Of a stretch of 64,000 nt of DNA, positions 21,390 through 33,097 are shown piece by piece. The notes below the pieces were generated by a model. The model ran no database searches. It saw only the letters and a list, made by a program, of their open reading frames with translations, and was not told the origin of the DNA. Origin of the DNA: Thozetella sp. PMI_491 (lineage: Eukaryota; Ascomycota; Sordariomycetes; Chaetosphaeriales; Chaetosphaeriaceae); contig MU270021.1 in the NCBI GenBank assembly GCA_021432635.1, positions 1,248,594-1,312,593 of the forward strand. The letters run 5' to 3'. Position numbers and translations under genes: made by a program. How positions within the stretch are numbered: position 1 is the stretch's first letter; each line of letters starts with the position of its first letter.

Positions 21390-24300
21390 TTGTCGGGTAG
21401 TAGTATCTCGACGGATGTAGATACGATCACCTACGGTTACTTCAGATGGAGGCTAAAGAATACGTCGAGCAGCGTAAGGTTTGTCTGGACGGGGACGTTG
21501 GCTACACATATAGACGATTCTAGATGGCGAGCCAGGCTGGACCACGACTCAAGTTCAGACGAGGTGGCTCATTCTCCCGAGCAACTCTCATGGCCGTATG
21601 TTTCTCTCTGAAGCGCTGCCCGGCGGCTCGAGAGACCGGATGGTGAGAGCATAGTCGCGACACGGCCCGAACTGGGCTAAGGCTGCCGGACAGTGGAGAC
21701 GGGTAGCTCGCAACAGTGCAGAGGGACGGCGTTCGGCGCCAAGAAAGCCGTTTAGCGACAGGCACCGGATGTGTAAACAACCAAAGCCAGTTGGTACGAC
21801 CTGCTGAACATCGCAATCCTCTCCCAAAGAGGAAAGTAACGTTCGTCTGAACCGTGAGTCTTGCGTATGAGCCTGCCTCAGGGAGGTCCACCATCGGTTT
21901 CATGGAGTGCTGAAACGCAAAGCTGGAAAGGGGGGCACGCCTGCAATGTGCGCAGCCATCAGACGGTTCCGACTGGCCACCAAACATAAAAAAAAAAAAG
22001 AATCCATGCATTTCCGCCACATGATGTCAAGATATGAGGATCTTGAACCTAGCTAGCCTGGATGCCTCGGTCGATCTGAGGGCTGGCTCGGGGAATGGGC
22101 GCCTGTCGCTGTGGGATCTAATTAAGCCAGCCACGACGCACCCTTCCACGGCCGGAGCGCCCTATACCATACAGCAGGATTCATGTTGCCTGTGAAAATG
22201 GGCCCTGGCCAGGCGTTACTATGTATTGCGTGCCAATATACCAAGCAGATAATGCCGTCACACTAGCTCGTATCCAACCAGGGGCAGTGAATAGTCGCAC
22301 AAGATTCAGTTGGGCACACCCCCAACAGGGGCGGGTGTGACATGGCTGCATGGAGACGGCACGATTTTTCAAGCTGCCTTCTGGTTTGTCCCCTCGGCTA
22401 CATATCTACAGGGTTGTAGGGGCTTAGGAAGTGTGGCACAGGAGTTATACTGAAGTTTCCAAGATGATAAGCGCGGTAGCCTGGGATCTAGCACGGTTGT
22501 CTAGTCCAGTGTACTATGTATATTCAACACACAGATTGGGTCCTTCGGAGTTCGAGCCAGTCACATCGCTAGCATAGCGTGTTGGTATGCCCTTCGCCCC
22601 GCAGAACTCCCTTGCCTTACTCTTCCTTCCGGCACTTCCCTAGGGTGAGATCGCTAAGAATATGCACTGGACTGCTCGAAAGGGCAAAGACCATGCTGAT
22701 GACGACCCGGCGGGCAGGGTAGACGAGCGCATTCGTGCTAAACCCTAGCTAGACGCCAGCTATCCTAGATTCACCGAGCAAGCTCCGCATTCCCCTCCAA
22801 ACTAAATCCGGGGACGGTATACCTAGTACCACCACGATCCGCACTGGAGCATACCAGGGGTATCGACGACATGAGGGGGCAGATACTACGTCCTGTGGGT
22901 GCCAAGATTTATTAACTTCCTACTACGTACTGGTGTACGGGTAGCGTTAGTCCAAGCACTATGAATATCGGAAACCAGCCAGACGGGAGACAGGATCCCT
23001 ACGGCATGCCCGGTGGAGCGGCGACACGATCGACAAGGCTGCGCCGCCGGGGTGGCGCAACGGTCCAGAAGCCGCGGCTTCTAGACCTCTGCTATGTCTC
23101 ATATTCCCGAATGCCTGCCCCCGCACGGTGGTTTTTCATCTATATACAGCGCGCAGGAGGTCCAGAGTTCCATGGCCTAGTATCGTGTTGGGCTTAGTTA
23201 AGATACATAGTAAGGTTCCAGCCCCTGCTACTGTACAGTAGGTATTTGGCCTCACTTCATGGGACCCCGTCGGACTACCTCCGTACGGAATAGAATGTGG
23301 TTGGTTGCTTACGGCGCTAACTTTGTCTTGTTGGCCCAAGCTCTCCCCAGGCATTGACCATAGTACCCCTGTTGTTCTGCCGTGCCCTGAGGGGTGGGAT
23401 TCGCTAATTTGGCCGATTAGGGCAGATTTCAGTCAGTCATTGCCGGCGTCTTAACTCTTGACCGAAGCGCGGGTTGGCGCAGCGCCCCACCAGAGCGCAA
23501 CCCTCCAGGTAATTTGCCTCCGATCTCCTAATTTGCCCACTTCGTGTCTTTACAAGGAAGGGCGGGTCATTCTCGCGCTCCTTTTTTTGGACTACATCCA
23601 TCCGTCCCAAATACCGCGATGGGGCCTCCCTCAGCGGGGCTGTGTTCAGTATACTATGCCCTCCAGCGTCAGCAGAGTCTGCCCTACAGCCCTATAGGCG
23701 GTATAGAGCTGGCATGAGATATACTGAGTGGCAGAGTGTTTCCAGCCGGACGCCCCGTTCTAGCCGAGACGAGCCGCGGACCGAGAATTACCGCGGGTGT
23801 CGCTTCCGGCAGACACGAACCCAGGGCGGAACGCCTCTCGCCAAGGGAATCTACTTAGGGGCCAACAAAGAGCGGCCTACTGCGTGGCACTCTCCATCCT
23901 CCTCATCCTCTCATTTTGAGGCCCTCGCCAACTGGCACGCTGCTCTTATTGGCCCGTTTTCCGAGCCTCTACGCACTAAGCGTCGCAGGCATACATAGCT
24001 TGGACGGAAAGCGTATTGCTCCTATTGCCTCCCGGGGGGATGGCTCCTCCTCTGTGCAACCGCCGGCGTGGGCCGGGTCCCCCCCTAGGCCGACTTGCCA
24101 CGATGGCCCTTAGTTGGCTGGCGACAGCCTTGGGATCTGTCAATCTGGGAGCCAACGGGTGGGGCAGTGGTAGCCGCGATGCGGAGTCCTAACGGGATGC
24201 TACGTCGTGCCAGGTATCCCTTGATATGATCTTTGCTTTAAAAGGTTATACCTCAAGATAAAACCGGGTTTCTTATAGGAGGTGTTACCGCATAGTCGTC

Positions 24301-24641
24301 ATGCTTGCCATGCCATTCCCCAGCAGCGGGTGGCACAAGCAGCACAGGTGGTGCGGTCCACAATTTTGGCAACAAAGGCCAAAGCACGCAAACGCTCCTC
24401 TTGGCCGCTTATTGGCCTGTTCGCTTCGGCACACAGGCCACATGCAAGGTGCGGAGCCTTCCATGTGCCTAGTGGAAGGTCGAAGTTCAAAAAAGGGCCC
24501 GCGGTCTGGCTCTAGCCTACCACCAAGGCGTCGGTTTCGGTTTTTGTATGCTAGTTAGGAAGTTCGCACTTCGGACGCCCACCAGGCGCTTAGTGTGGGC
24601 TCGTCGGTGTAGGACTCGACAGTGATGTAGTATGTCCGCAA

Positions 24642-24674
24642 GAGAAGCGCATGAGAAGCGCATGAGAAGCGCGT
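24642..24674. repeat. 11-bp tandem repeat, three copies
   Basis: Unit GAGAAGCGCAT occurs three times in a row; the third copy has one mismatch. Confidence 0.7.
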
Positions 24675-26085
24675 ACTATGGTATAGCGTTCTAGCGAGTG
24701 GAGGCTTTCAGGATCACAACCTGGCTTAGGTAGTGTCGTCCCCAGCTTCGAGAGAGAATGTTCCTCGTCGAGGGGTCGACCACGGCTTGACAGCGGCTTA
24801 GGTGCGGGTGTGTGTGCGGGTTTGTAAGGCTTGGCAGACGTTTGCGGGCCAAATCCGTGGAGCTCCGGCTGGCTGGGACTAACTAGGGGGGGAAAAGAAA
24901 CATCGGGGGGGATCCTTGCGGCTTTGACAACCTGTACAGGCCAAGAGCCTCCCAGCACCGCCCTAGCACGCTTTAGGAAAATGCATAACTCTGGCGAGCA
25001 TCAGCGCCATACCACGAGTGGTTAGTGAAACCTGTTGACCACCCCATCGATGTGTATCACAGCGTATTCCGTAAGCAGTCGTGCCGTCGCCACACAGAAA
25101 AGTACACAAAATACTGACAAAATTGCAAGTTTAGTATACGCTTAGTATCAGCTGTACGATGCTACTAGGTAAGCGCGGATGGTCGGCCCCTGGCCTCAGA
25201 AAAAAATTAGGGGGTAGAGAGAGGGTTTTGACAGTCCAGACGATGGTCGGTCGGCGATAAGGGTCCCATAGCGATAATCCCGAGAGGCAGGAGTTTGCGA
25301 CCCAGGCGGGGGGGAGGGGGTAGGGCAGTTGACCATCGCACACCACGGCGTATTCCGGACGGTACCCAGACCCTAGCAACCCTGTCCGCTAAGCTAGGAG
25401 TAGTCGGCAAGGAGCACGGGGGCGGCGTTGGCGTGGCTCTGGAACGGAACGGCAGCGCTCGAATCGAGCGGGCTGTCGGATATGTGCCTAGAACAGCATA
25501 CCACCTTGGGCTAATTAGACGCGTGCACAGCCCATATTTTCATCCTTTCGCAGCCCACTCGCCCTTCCCAATCCTTCCATGTCGAGACAGGCCGTTCATT
25601 GCCGGTGACTGCGGCCGACCAACCGTCAGGGCCAGCAGGGGCTAGGCTATGTGGGCGCTATCGCAGCCACATGGCAGGGGCTTGTCTGTGTCGAGTCTGT
25701 CGAGGCCTAAAATCAGGCGATCATCTGAGCGGCGTCCTTCCGCAGCCTCAAGGTAGCAGCTGCGTGCCAGGCTTGGGGATCGCCTCCTACAGCCTGTCGA
25801 GAGACCGTCGCGTTCAATATGTGTCACCGGCAGGATTCAGTCTGTAAAGTGTACCCCCCTGTCCGGCCAATGTGTGGAGATTTCCCGCACATGCTGTCAC
25901 CACCAGAGAAGCAATACCTAGACAGGTGCCCCGGGGGTTGCAGGCGAGGGGCACAGCATCTGTAGGGCCAAGGCTAGTTTGATTTCATTGGGCTTAAACC
26001 CAGCCGATACTTGATAGACACCCCCCCTCTCTAGCGGGGATGGAACGGCTAAGAGCCGCTGGGAATGGATAGATAGCTAATTATG

Positions 26086-26113
26086 CCTCTTAAGCTCCGA
26101 GGAGCTTAAGGGG
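26086..26113. repeat. interrupted palindrome
   Basis: Arms CCTCTTAAGCTCC and GGAGCTTAAGGGG are inverted copies matching at 12 of 13 positions around a 2-bp centre. It lies about 210 bp upstream of the Clr5 B start codon and could be a dimer-binding site or a hairpin. Confidence 0.6.
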
Positions 26114-26122
26114 TACAGTACA

Positions 26123-26154
26123 GGGGGGAGGGGAGGGGGAGGGGGTGGGTTGGG
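26123..26154 (+). promoter_or_regulatory. G-quadruplex-type G-run tract upstream of Clr5 B
   Basis: Six G runs (6, 4, 5, 5, 3 and 3 G) separated by 1-2 bases satisfy the classic four-run quadruplex rule on the coding strand, 170 bp upstream of the start codon at 26325. Confidence 0.5.
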
Positions 26155-26324
26155 AGTCAGGTAGGGGACCACCCGGCATCGTTTGGACCAGAATAATACT
26201 GTGCCAGCCCCCAGTCGGCATTCTCCACCTGACTTCTACCTTATTGTAGCTATATGCTGGGCGGCGCCCACCACGTCATGGCCTTCTACTCGACCGCGTT
26301 CCATCAGATGCGTGACAAGACAAC

Positions 26325-28210
26325 ATGGCAGGCTCTCAAGTGCAGTCAGGACAGCGAGAGCAGTCGACCTCGGACCAGGACCATCCGGCAACACCACCAC
26401 TGTCGGACGAGGCCTGGGATGAGAAGCGGGGTCTTCTAGAGCAGCTCTACCTCGTCGAGGACCGCGACTTGAAGGACATAATCGAGATCATGAAGGGCGA
26501 CGGCTTCCTGGCCACGTATGGAACCTACACCTCTACCTCCCCCACGCGGTCGGCGCGGACCAGGGGCTGGCTGCTAACCAGACACTCTTTGCTAGGCGGA
26601 AACAGTACCTGCGGCACTTCAAGCGGTGGCATATCGAGAAGAACATCAAGACGCATGAGTACCGCGCCATGGTGCGCATCCAGAACCGACGGCTGGCCGA
26701 AGGCAAGCAGACAGAGTTCAGAGTCAGGAAACGGCCTGTCCCGCGGGACAAGATCAGCCGTTTTTTGCGCAAGTACAACGACAGGCTCTCGAGGGATGAC
26801 TCTCCTTATGCTGATGAGCGTAAGTTCTTGGCCCTACCCAGCCCCTCCCTCCCCTTCCCTCCTAGATTGTTTTCCCCATCGGGCTTAGTATCGCCGGCTG
26901 ACCGACGACGTCCAACAGCAACAACACCACCAGATATCGAGTATAGTTCTCCTCCGCTCTCGCCGGCAACCTTGCCACATACAAGCGCAGCGGTGGGAAA
27001 AGGATCCCATCCAGTCCTACCGCCGAACATGGCTCCGTTCGGCCAGTTCTGCTCGGCTAAGCAGCCGAGCACAAGGGCCGTCTTCCCCCAGAAGGATATC
27101 TCATCCCTCAGCCTCGGCCTGAACCTCAATCCACCACCGCTGAAACTAGGCTCCCCCATCTCAACGTCGCAGGCATTTGCCTTGCCGGAGAGGATAATGA
27201 TCTCCATACAAAGCTACTACGAAATCCGATTCGGCTCCGGCCACTGGGTGTTCAACCCGTCCCTCGGTAAGGTCCTAGACCGGACGAGACTGCCCCGCAA
27301 CCCCTTTGCAGTGTTCGACTTCATCCATCTGATGGAGGAGGTCAGCGCCGAGCTGAAGGGGGGCCAGGCGACGCCGGAGACGTTTCGCCTGCTGAACGTG
27401 GCCTTCTCGATTGTGAAGTCCATTCTTATCGACGAAGACCCCCAGGCACTTCACAACTTGCTGCTATTCTACCTCGAGCTGTGCGAGTGCTCTACTAGCT
27501 TCTCAGACCTCCGGGGCAGTTTTGTCACTTACTGCGCCGAGCTGGCTTCAACTGTGCTCGGGCAAACACATCCATTCGCAACCATTTTCCGCGCCCTCTG
27601 CAGGATGACAGTGAGAGAGGGGGTTGATTGCGTAACGCAAGCATACAACTACATCCAAGACCAGTTCATCACACATACTGGCCTGCACGACTCAAACACC
27701 ATCTCATTCGAGCTCGTGACCCTACGCAGGGTGTCTCGCACACCTAGCGTCGACAACGAGACCCGAATCAAGAACATGGTCTCTGCCATGAAGGAGCTGG
27801 CACGGTCCGACGACCCCAGGCAGAAGCGCTTACTATGGTGGGTGCAGTGGGCCATCGGGGAGGGATACCTGCAGCACCCGATAGACTACGGCAGGGCGAT
27901 GCAGTATCTAGAGACAATCCCCGACGCGACCCTGGGACCCGGAGTGCGGCTACTGTGGAACCTCCTGACGGGACAGGCTGCCCTCGGCCTGCATGAGGTC
28001 GCCCGGGCGGTCGATCTCTTTTCGACGGCGATGGCTCTGTGCCAGAGGAACTCCGAGGTCTTGCGGGTGCTCGGGCTCCTCGGGCGGGCATACGACATGA
28101 TGGGAGACACCGACGCGGCGGAGGGTGTGAGGATACGAGTGCAGGCCATGATTGGGAACATGGAGGAGGCGGTAGCGAGGAGCTCGTGGGCGGGCTCACC
28201 CACTCACTGA
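26325..28210 (+). CDS. Clr5-domain protein B
   Basis: 568-residue protein. Exons are 26325..26515, 26596..26819 and 26919..28210. The N-terminal Clr5 domain spans the first intron: DEAWDEKRGLLEQLYLVEDR, GDGFLAT, then RKQYLRHFKRWHIEKNIK. The intron splits the Thr codon AC|G, as in Clr5 protein A. The second intron (99 nt, GTAAGT donor, CTGAC branch site) is a multiple of three without a stop, so retention would insert 33 residues. After a Pro/Ser-rich linker comes a long helical region resembling TPR or Clr5-associated repeats, with WWVQWAIGEGYLQHP and LLWNLLTGQAALGLHEVARA. It is a putative regulator; no target can be named. It is convergent with the rhamnosidase gene (124 bp between stops). 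Confidence 0.85.
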
Positions 28211-28334
28211 TATGGGATGTTAGGTACGTTTGATTAGCGACGCCAACTGTTCTCCCCGGGCGCACGGACTGACTCTTATCTACAGATAGTGAATCATGAA
28301 TACACGCATGCGCTAAGCCGCATTACACGCCACT

Positions 28335-31300
28335 TCACGCCCGCAGGGTGGCCTTGAACGAGTATTGTCCGGACCCAACCTCCACCAGGGTCCGCTGGCA
28401 GCCTACCCGGACGGACAGCACGCCGGCCTCTCCTGCCTTCGGGGCCTTCCCGCTCTCTGTGATGCCGGTTCCGTTGAGGTACACCACGCCAGTCGACCCA
28501 ACCGGCACCGTGACGTCGTACGAGAAGGCCGTCCCATCCCGCGTCCAGCTTGCGGATGCTGCCCCCGCCGGCGTGCGGTACTTGGTACTTGCCGACGTCA
28601 GGTCGCCGACAACCGTCGGGACGAAATCAATCTCCTTCCAACCAACGCTGCTATTGCGCGGCGTGAGCCCACTGAGCTGGAGGATCCACATGTCACCGAT
28701 GCCGAACCTAAACCGGATCGTCAGCTTGCAAGTACCACGGACACAAGCCACGGAGCGAGGAAGGGACAGGTTGAATGGGGCGACACGAACATGAAATGGT
28801 TCAGACTCCCCCCGGTGGACTGGGCATCCCAGTGCTCCCACAAGCTTGTGGCGCCATTCACGACCTGGTAGCCATAGCCCGGCGCAGTCCTCTCGTTCAT
28901 GATGTTGAACAAGACGTCGTCGCGCCGGGCGGCCCGCAGAGCCCTGAACAAACCTGGCAGCGCGATCTCGCCAACGGTCAAGTGCCACCCGTTGTTCTCG
29001 ATGGAGCTGATCAACGTGCCCAGCACAGCGCTCTTGTTAGCGGCAGGCACGGCTCCCATATCGAGAGCCATGGCGTTGCACGCCTGCGAGTTGGAGCAGT
29101 AGTGGGGGAAACCACCCGTGGTATTGAACCACAGCGTGTGGTATGCACCAGCGATGTCGTCTGCGAACTGGGAGTACTTGGCCGCCTCGTCTGCGTGGCC
29201 GAGGAGCTCCTCGACCTGCGACATTCCCCGCACGGCATGGTAGTAGCCGAAGGTGACGGCGATGGTCTTGTTCGTCGACGTGTCTGGACCCTTGGTCAGT
29301 CTCGGGTTGGACCGAGGGGCGATGTTCCCTCGGTGGCGTGGGGGGACTTACCGAGCGTCTCCCAGTCGCCAAGACCTCCGTCGAGCAGATACGGCTTACC
29401 GCCGGAACGGTTGACGAGGTAGTTAATGTAGTCAACCATGATTTGATATCTGGTCTGTAGGATCTGGATGTCTCCATAGTAACGATATAGCTTGAGTGGG
29501 ACGAGGATACATGCGCTCCCCCACTGTGTTACATTCAGGGTCAGCAAATACTGTGGGCCAATATAATATACACCTGCAATCAAGGCAATACATTTCAAGA
29601 TGCTTTGGGGACTCACATTTGGGTCATTTCGGTACCCTCCTCCCATAGGATTTCCACTAAATTGGCAATGATTAGCATTACCCTGACTATCCCGCCACAA
29701 CGCCACTTACTATTCTGGGGCTATATCCGGGATGAGGCCAGCTACGTCTGCCGTCTGTGCATCTGCGATGGTACGGATGAGATCGTCGCCGTACGCTTGC
29801 AGGTCGTATCCGTAGGCCAACGGCTCGAAGACCAAATGGTCCTGCTCCAGCCAACCGTATTTCTCCCGATGGGGGCAATCGGTGAGAACAGAGTACATGT
29901 TTCCCTACTGACGTCAGCGAGCCGCATTGCATCTCCTGTCAGACATGGATTGACAGACCTGTATGGAGCGATCGATGATCTTATGGATGTCGTTGAATAG
30001 TCCGTTGCTTGTCGTTGTCTCGAGGACAACCTCGTTGTCTGCACGGATAACGGACCCGACCATGTCGGAAGCAGACGGGGTCCAGGTAACGTTGACACCG
30101 ACGTATCTTGCGCCGTGATATATCCACTTGGTGGTGTACGTTTCAAAGTCGGCTCCCTTGAGGGTGTACGCATCAAAGATTGGGGTCCCCGTTGTGGACT
30201 GGTCTGGCGCTCCGTTGCCGTTCACCTTCTCAGACGGGTAGAACACAATGCGTGTGCCCTCGAGCTTTGCAGGAAAACTATTATTAGGTCTGTCCATTGT
30301 TTTTGGCGCGGCGAGAGGAGACGAGACTTACCCCTGTTCCATTCATGGTAAAAGTGAACCACCCTGCGAAGTTGACGCCGAGGTCGAATACCCACTGAGC
30401 GCCGGACTAACGGATTAAATGATTAGAAAGGTCCGAAGAGATGAGCTCTAGAGTTGAAGACTTACCTGCTTCACAGCTACTGCCGGCAAGGTGTCCACAA
30501 TCTTGAGAGGCGGCGATCTGGGGCTCACGAGCGTGCCCAATGGCTGCGTGGTAACCACTGCTTTCTTCCACGTCGACCGGTCACCCGACACTTTCGACCA
30601 GTCTGGGAGCTCTTTCCTCGCATCGTACTCTTCACCGCCGTACCAGGCACCCTCGATGTACGGGCCGTCAACGCTGGTGAGCCAGGTCTCGTCGGAGTAG
30701 ACCGCGGCAGACTCGCCTGAGGAACAGGTGTACTCGAGCTGGGAGATGAGCTTCAGCTGCTGGGCAAGCTTTAGGGAAAATTTGGTGTACCGCCCCAGCA
30801 GCGGCTTTTCAGAATCGTAGGTCCCCTTGCCGAGCGCCACGCCGAGGACGTTGCTCCCCTTGACGAGTTGCCCCGTCACGTCGTAGGTCGAATAGAGAAG
30901 CGTCTTGTTGACCGAGGTATAGCCTTGCTCGAGCACCGAATCGCCGATCTTCGCGCCATTGAGCTCGGGTGCATGGAGGCCGAGACCCAGGAGATACAAC
31001 CGGGCCTTGGACACATCGCAGTCCACCGAGAACTCCTTGGCGAACACCGGCAGGGAGTTGTTTCCCGTGGCAAACGCATCGTTGGCGATCCACTTGGCGG
31101 ACCAGTCTGCCTGCTTCAGCAGCGATATCTCAAACGATGTGGCCGCGCTCCAGTCGGAGGCCTGTCCATCGGCGTCCCAGACCTTGACCCGCCAGAAGAC
31201 GGCATCACGGGACTGCAGCGCCTTGCCACCATAGAAGGCGTACGGGTCGCCTGCGGACACCTTGCCAGAGTCCCAGAGGTCCGCAGAGGCAAAGGAGCTA

Positions 31301-31500
31301 GAGGTGGCAGTCTGGATCTGATACGCCGTCTGGCTGTCGCCGCGCCTTGTCGAGCTCAGCCTCCAGGTGAGACGCGGCGTTGCTGTGTCTACGGCAATGG
31401 GGTTGAGCGCGCCGTTGGCTCTGAGCGACCCTTGCTCAACCGAAAGACCGTAAACGGCGCCTAGGACGCAGCCCAGGGGTAACAGCGTAGAGAGGAACAT
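28335..31500 (-). CDS. secreted alpha-L-rhamnosidase (GH78)
   Basis: 895-residue extracellular glycoside hydrolase that removes terminal L-rhamnose from pectin side chains, flavonoid glycosides or saponins. Eight exons in transcription order: 31500..30466, 30406..30332, 30264..29959, 29904..29711, 29656..29617, 29523..29352, 29283..28791 and 28707..28335. Signal peptide MFLSTLLPLGCVLGAVYG. The N-terminal beta domains contain TPRLTWRL and DWSAKWIA. Splicing joins QWVFDLGVNFAGWF, IVFYPSEKV, YSVLTDCPHREKYGW (the GH78 DCPxRE acid motif, Asp481), GGGYRNDPNWGSACIL and SLNHFMFGIGDMW. The last intron has a weak GTTCGT donor. A 40-nt exon (29617-29656) is needed for the frame. The start at 31500 was preferred to an in-frame ATG at 31533 because it begins the signal peptide. 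With the cutinase it suggests use of plant material. Confidence 0.9.
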
Positions 31501-31576
31501 CGTGGGCCTCGGTCTTTCTTTCCCGAACGTCACAGGCGCTTGACCCTAGGTTAGCTATGGCGGCGCGTGTCGCGCC

Positions 31577-31582
31577 TTTATA
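31577..31582 (-). promoter_or_regulatory. TATA box of the rhamnosidase gene
   Basis: TATAAA on the transcribed strand, about 77 bp upstream of the start codon, inside GATATAAAGG. Position and sequence fit a core promoter. Confidence 0.5.
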
Positions 31583-32677
31583 TCTCACCCGTGGCCGCAC
31601 CAGGTACCAAACTTATTGCATCCAATAGACTATAGGCTAGAGTAAAGACCATTGGTAGCCATCAAGGCCCCTCTCGCGATGCAACTGTGACAATAGCCCG
31701 AGGCTTTGAGAGAGCCGAGCGACCCGATCTGTCACCAAGGCAGCCTCGGTGCCATCTCCACCGACCCAACGACTGCTTCTTCGTGAGAGTGGTAGGCAGC
31801 ACGGGGGCGGGCGGGTTCGACCCGAGCCCGCAAGGGGTTGGCCGGGGCATTCTCGGGACACCGCTCCGAGTTGTGCAGTAGTGTGGTTGAAAAGCTGGGG
31901 CGGACCAGGGGCAAGTTTGCCAGGAGCGCGGGGTTGATCGCCGCCGGGTCGTAGGCACTAGATCTCATCTAGCTTGCCTGTCCTCTTCGAGAAGGTGACC
32001 AGGTCTGGTGTTTGCTAGCCCCGGAATTATTTTTGGCGGGGTCCATGCTACCCTGACAGGGCTGTTGAGTTGGGGACGGCCCCCGGGTTAAGAGCGCGCG
32101 GAGGGCTGCTCTTCTGTATAAGTCTGGACGGTGTAGCGCCATCGACAATCGAGCCAAATGGAGGCCTCTTGGGCGTATATGAAGATGTGCAGGGATAGAC
32201 ATGGCTTGCCAAAACACCAGGAGCATGGGGGTGCAGACACGCCTCATCGCCTTGTCCAAGAATAGCGAGTCCCTTTCCTGTCCAGCTGCTATTAAACGTA
32301 TCACATGGAGCATTCGGTTTGCCAAGTCTAAATGACGCGAGTCGAAGAGATCAGCCTTTCACATCGTCATTTCAGGGAGGGCTAGCCCTCAAAACTGAAC
32401 CAACGGGAGGCGGTTACAAATTCCCGATGTTGGGATCGCCCATCCACGCCACGCTATGCGTGGCTTCAAAAGATGGGATGAAGTTTCCGGATCGGCGGGT
32501 CATGCAGAAAGGGTCTGGGGCCTAGCCTTAGGGGCCCATGTTTGAAACTTCTAGTTCATCTCGAGGCTCGGCAAAAAGCTCAGTGCTCTAGGCGCTATAT
32601 AAGTAGCCTGACCGAAGAGCGTAGCTAATTTTTCAGAGCAACTACTAGCGGGACTTGAAACGTACTCGCAAGTCACC
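31583..32677. other. divergent intergenic region
   Basis: 1.1 kb between the rhamnosidase and the 139-residue gene, presumably holding both promoters. No further gene recognised; frames around 31640-32320 are short and mutually overlapping. Confidence 0.5.
32593..32601 (+). promoter_or_regulatory. TATA box upstream of the 139-residue gene
   Basis: A TATATAAG element lies about 80 bp upstream of the ATG at 32678, supporting transcription of this small gene. Confidence 0.5.
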
Positions 32678-33097
32678 ATGGCGGATAACCAGCTCCTCCT
32701 CACCGCGTTCGCCTTCGTGGATGCCCACAACAGCAGACAAGACTCCGAGATTATTGGCCTCAGCAGTAAAGGCTGCCGGCACGTCCGACGCCGGTCGAGC
32801 ACGAGCTCTGTCTCCTCTTTATCTTCGGAGGCGAGCGAGGCCGGCGACGAGAGCAGCGAGGCGTACGCACGTGAGATGCAAGACCTATTTGGACGACTGA
32901 GCGGCGGCGAGTTCCGATATCATCTATGGGCCGTTGAGTTTTCCAGCATCAACCAGGCAGATCGAGTCGTCACCCTTCGCGGCCACAAGAAGACGCTAGA
33001 TGAGCATGGCGACGAGACCATGAGGCCGTGCCAAACCACTTTGCGCATGACCGCTGACGGGAAGAAAGTCGAGTTTCAAGAGGATGTGTACGTTTGA
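32678..33097 (+). CDS. hypothetical protein, 139 residues
   Basis: Not recognised. Intronless, with start context CACCATGG and a TATA-like element about 80 bp upstream. The N-terminal half has a short hydrophobic start (LLLTAFAFVDAHN), then a basic patch RHVRRRSS followed by a Ser/Glu-rich acidic stretch (SSTSSVSSLSSEASEAGDE). The C-terminal half (FRYHLWAVEFSSINQADRVV, LRGHKKTLDEHG) looks like a small mixed alpha/beta domain. There is no signal peptide or membrane segment. Regular codon use and clean promoter signals favour a real gene, but without homologue evidence it stays hypothetical. Confidence 0.55.
   Translation: MADNQLLLTAFAFVDAHNSRQDSEIIGLSSKGCRHVRRRSSTSSVSSLSSEASEAGDESSEAYAREMQDLFGRLSGGEFRYHLWAVEFSSINQADRVVTLRGHKKTLDEHGDETMRPCQTTLRMTADGKKVEFQEDVYV

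Larger units (their letters stand above)
21390..26324. other. 4.9-kb gene-poor region
   Basis: No gene recognised over nearly 5 kb; frames are short, overlapping and domain-free on both strands. Features noted are an imperfect 11-bp triplication at 24642-24674, an interrupted palindrome at 26086-26113 and a G-run tract at 26123-26154. It could hold decayed repeats, but no terminal repeats or transposase fragments were seen. Confidence 0.5.

Noticed and set aside
22540-22570. B-box-like AGTTCGAGCC, possible tRNA
   Set aside because: The upstream A-box match is poor and neither T-arm nor acceptor stem pairs.
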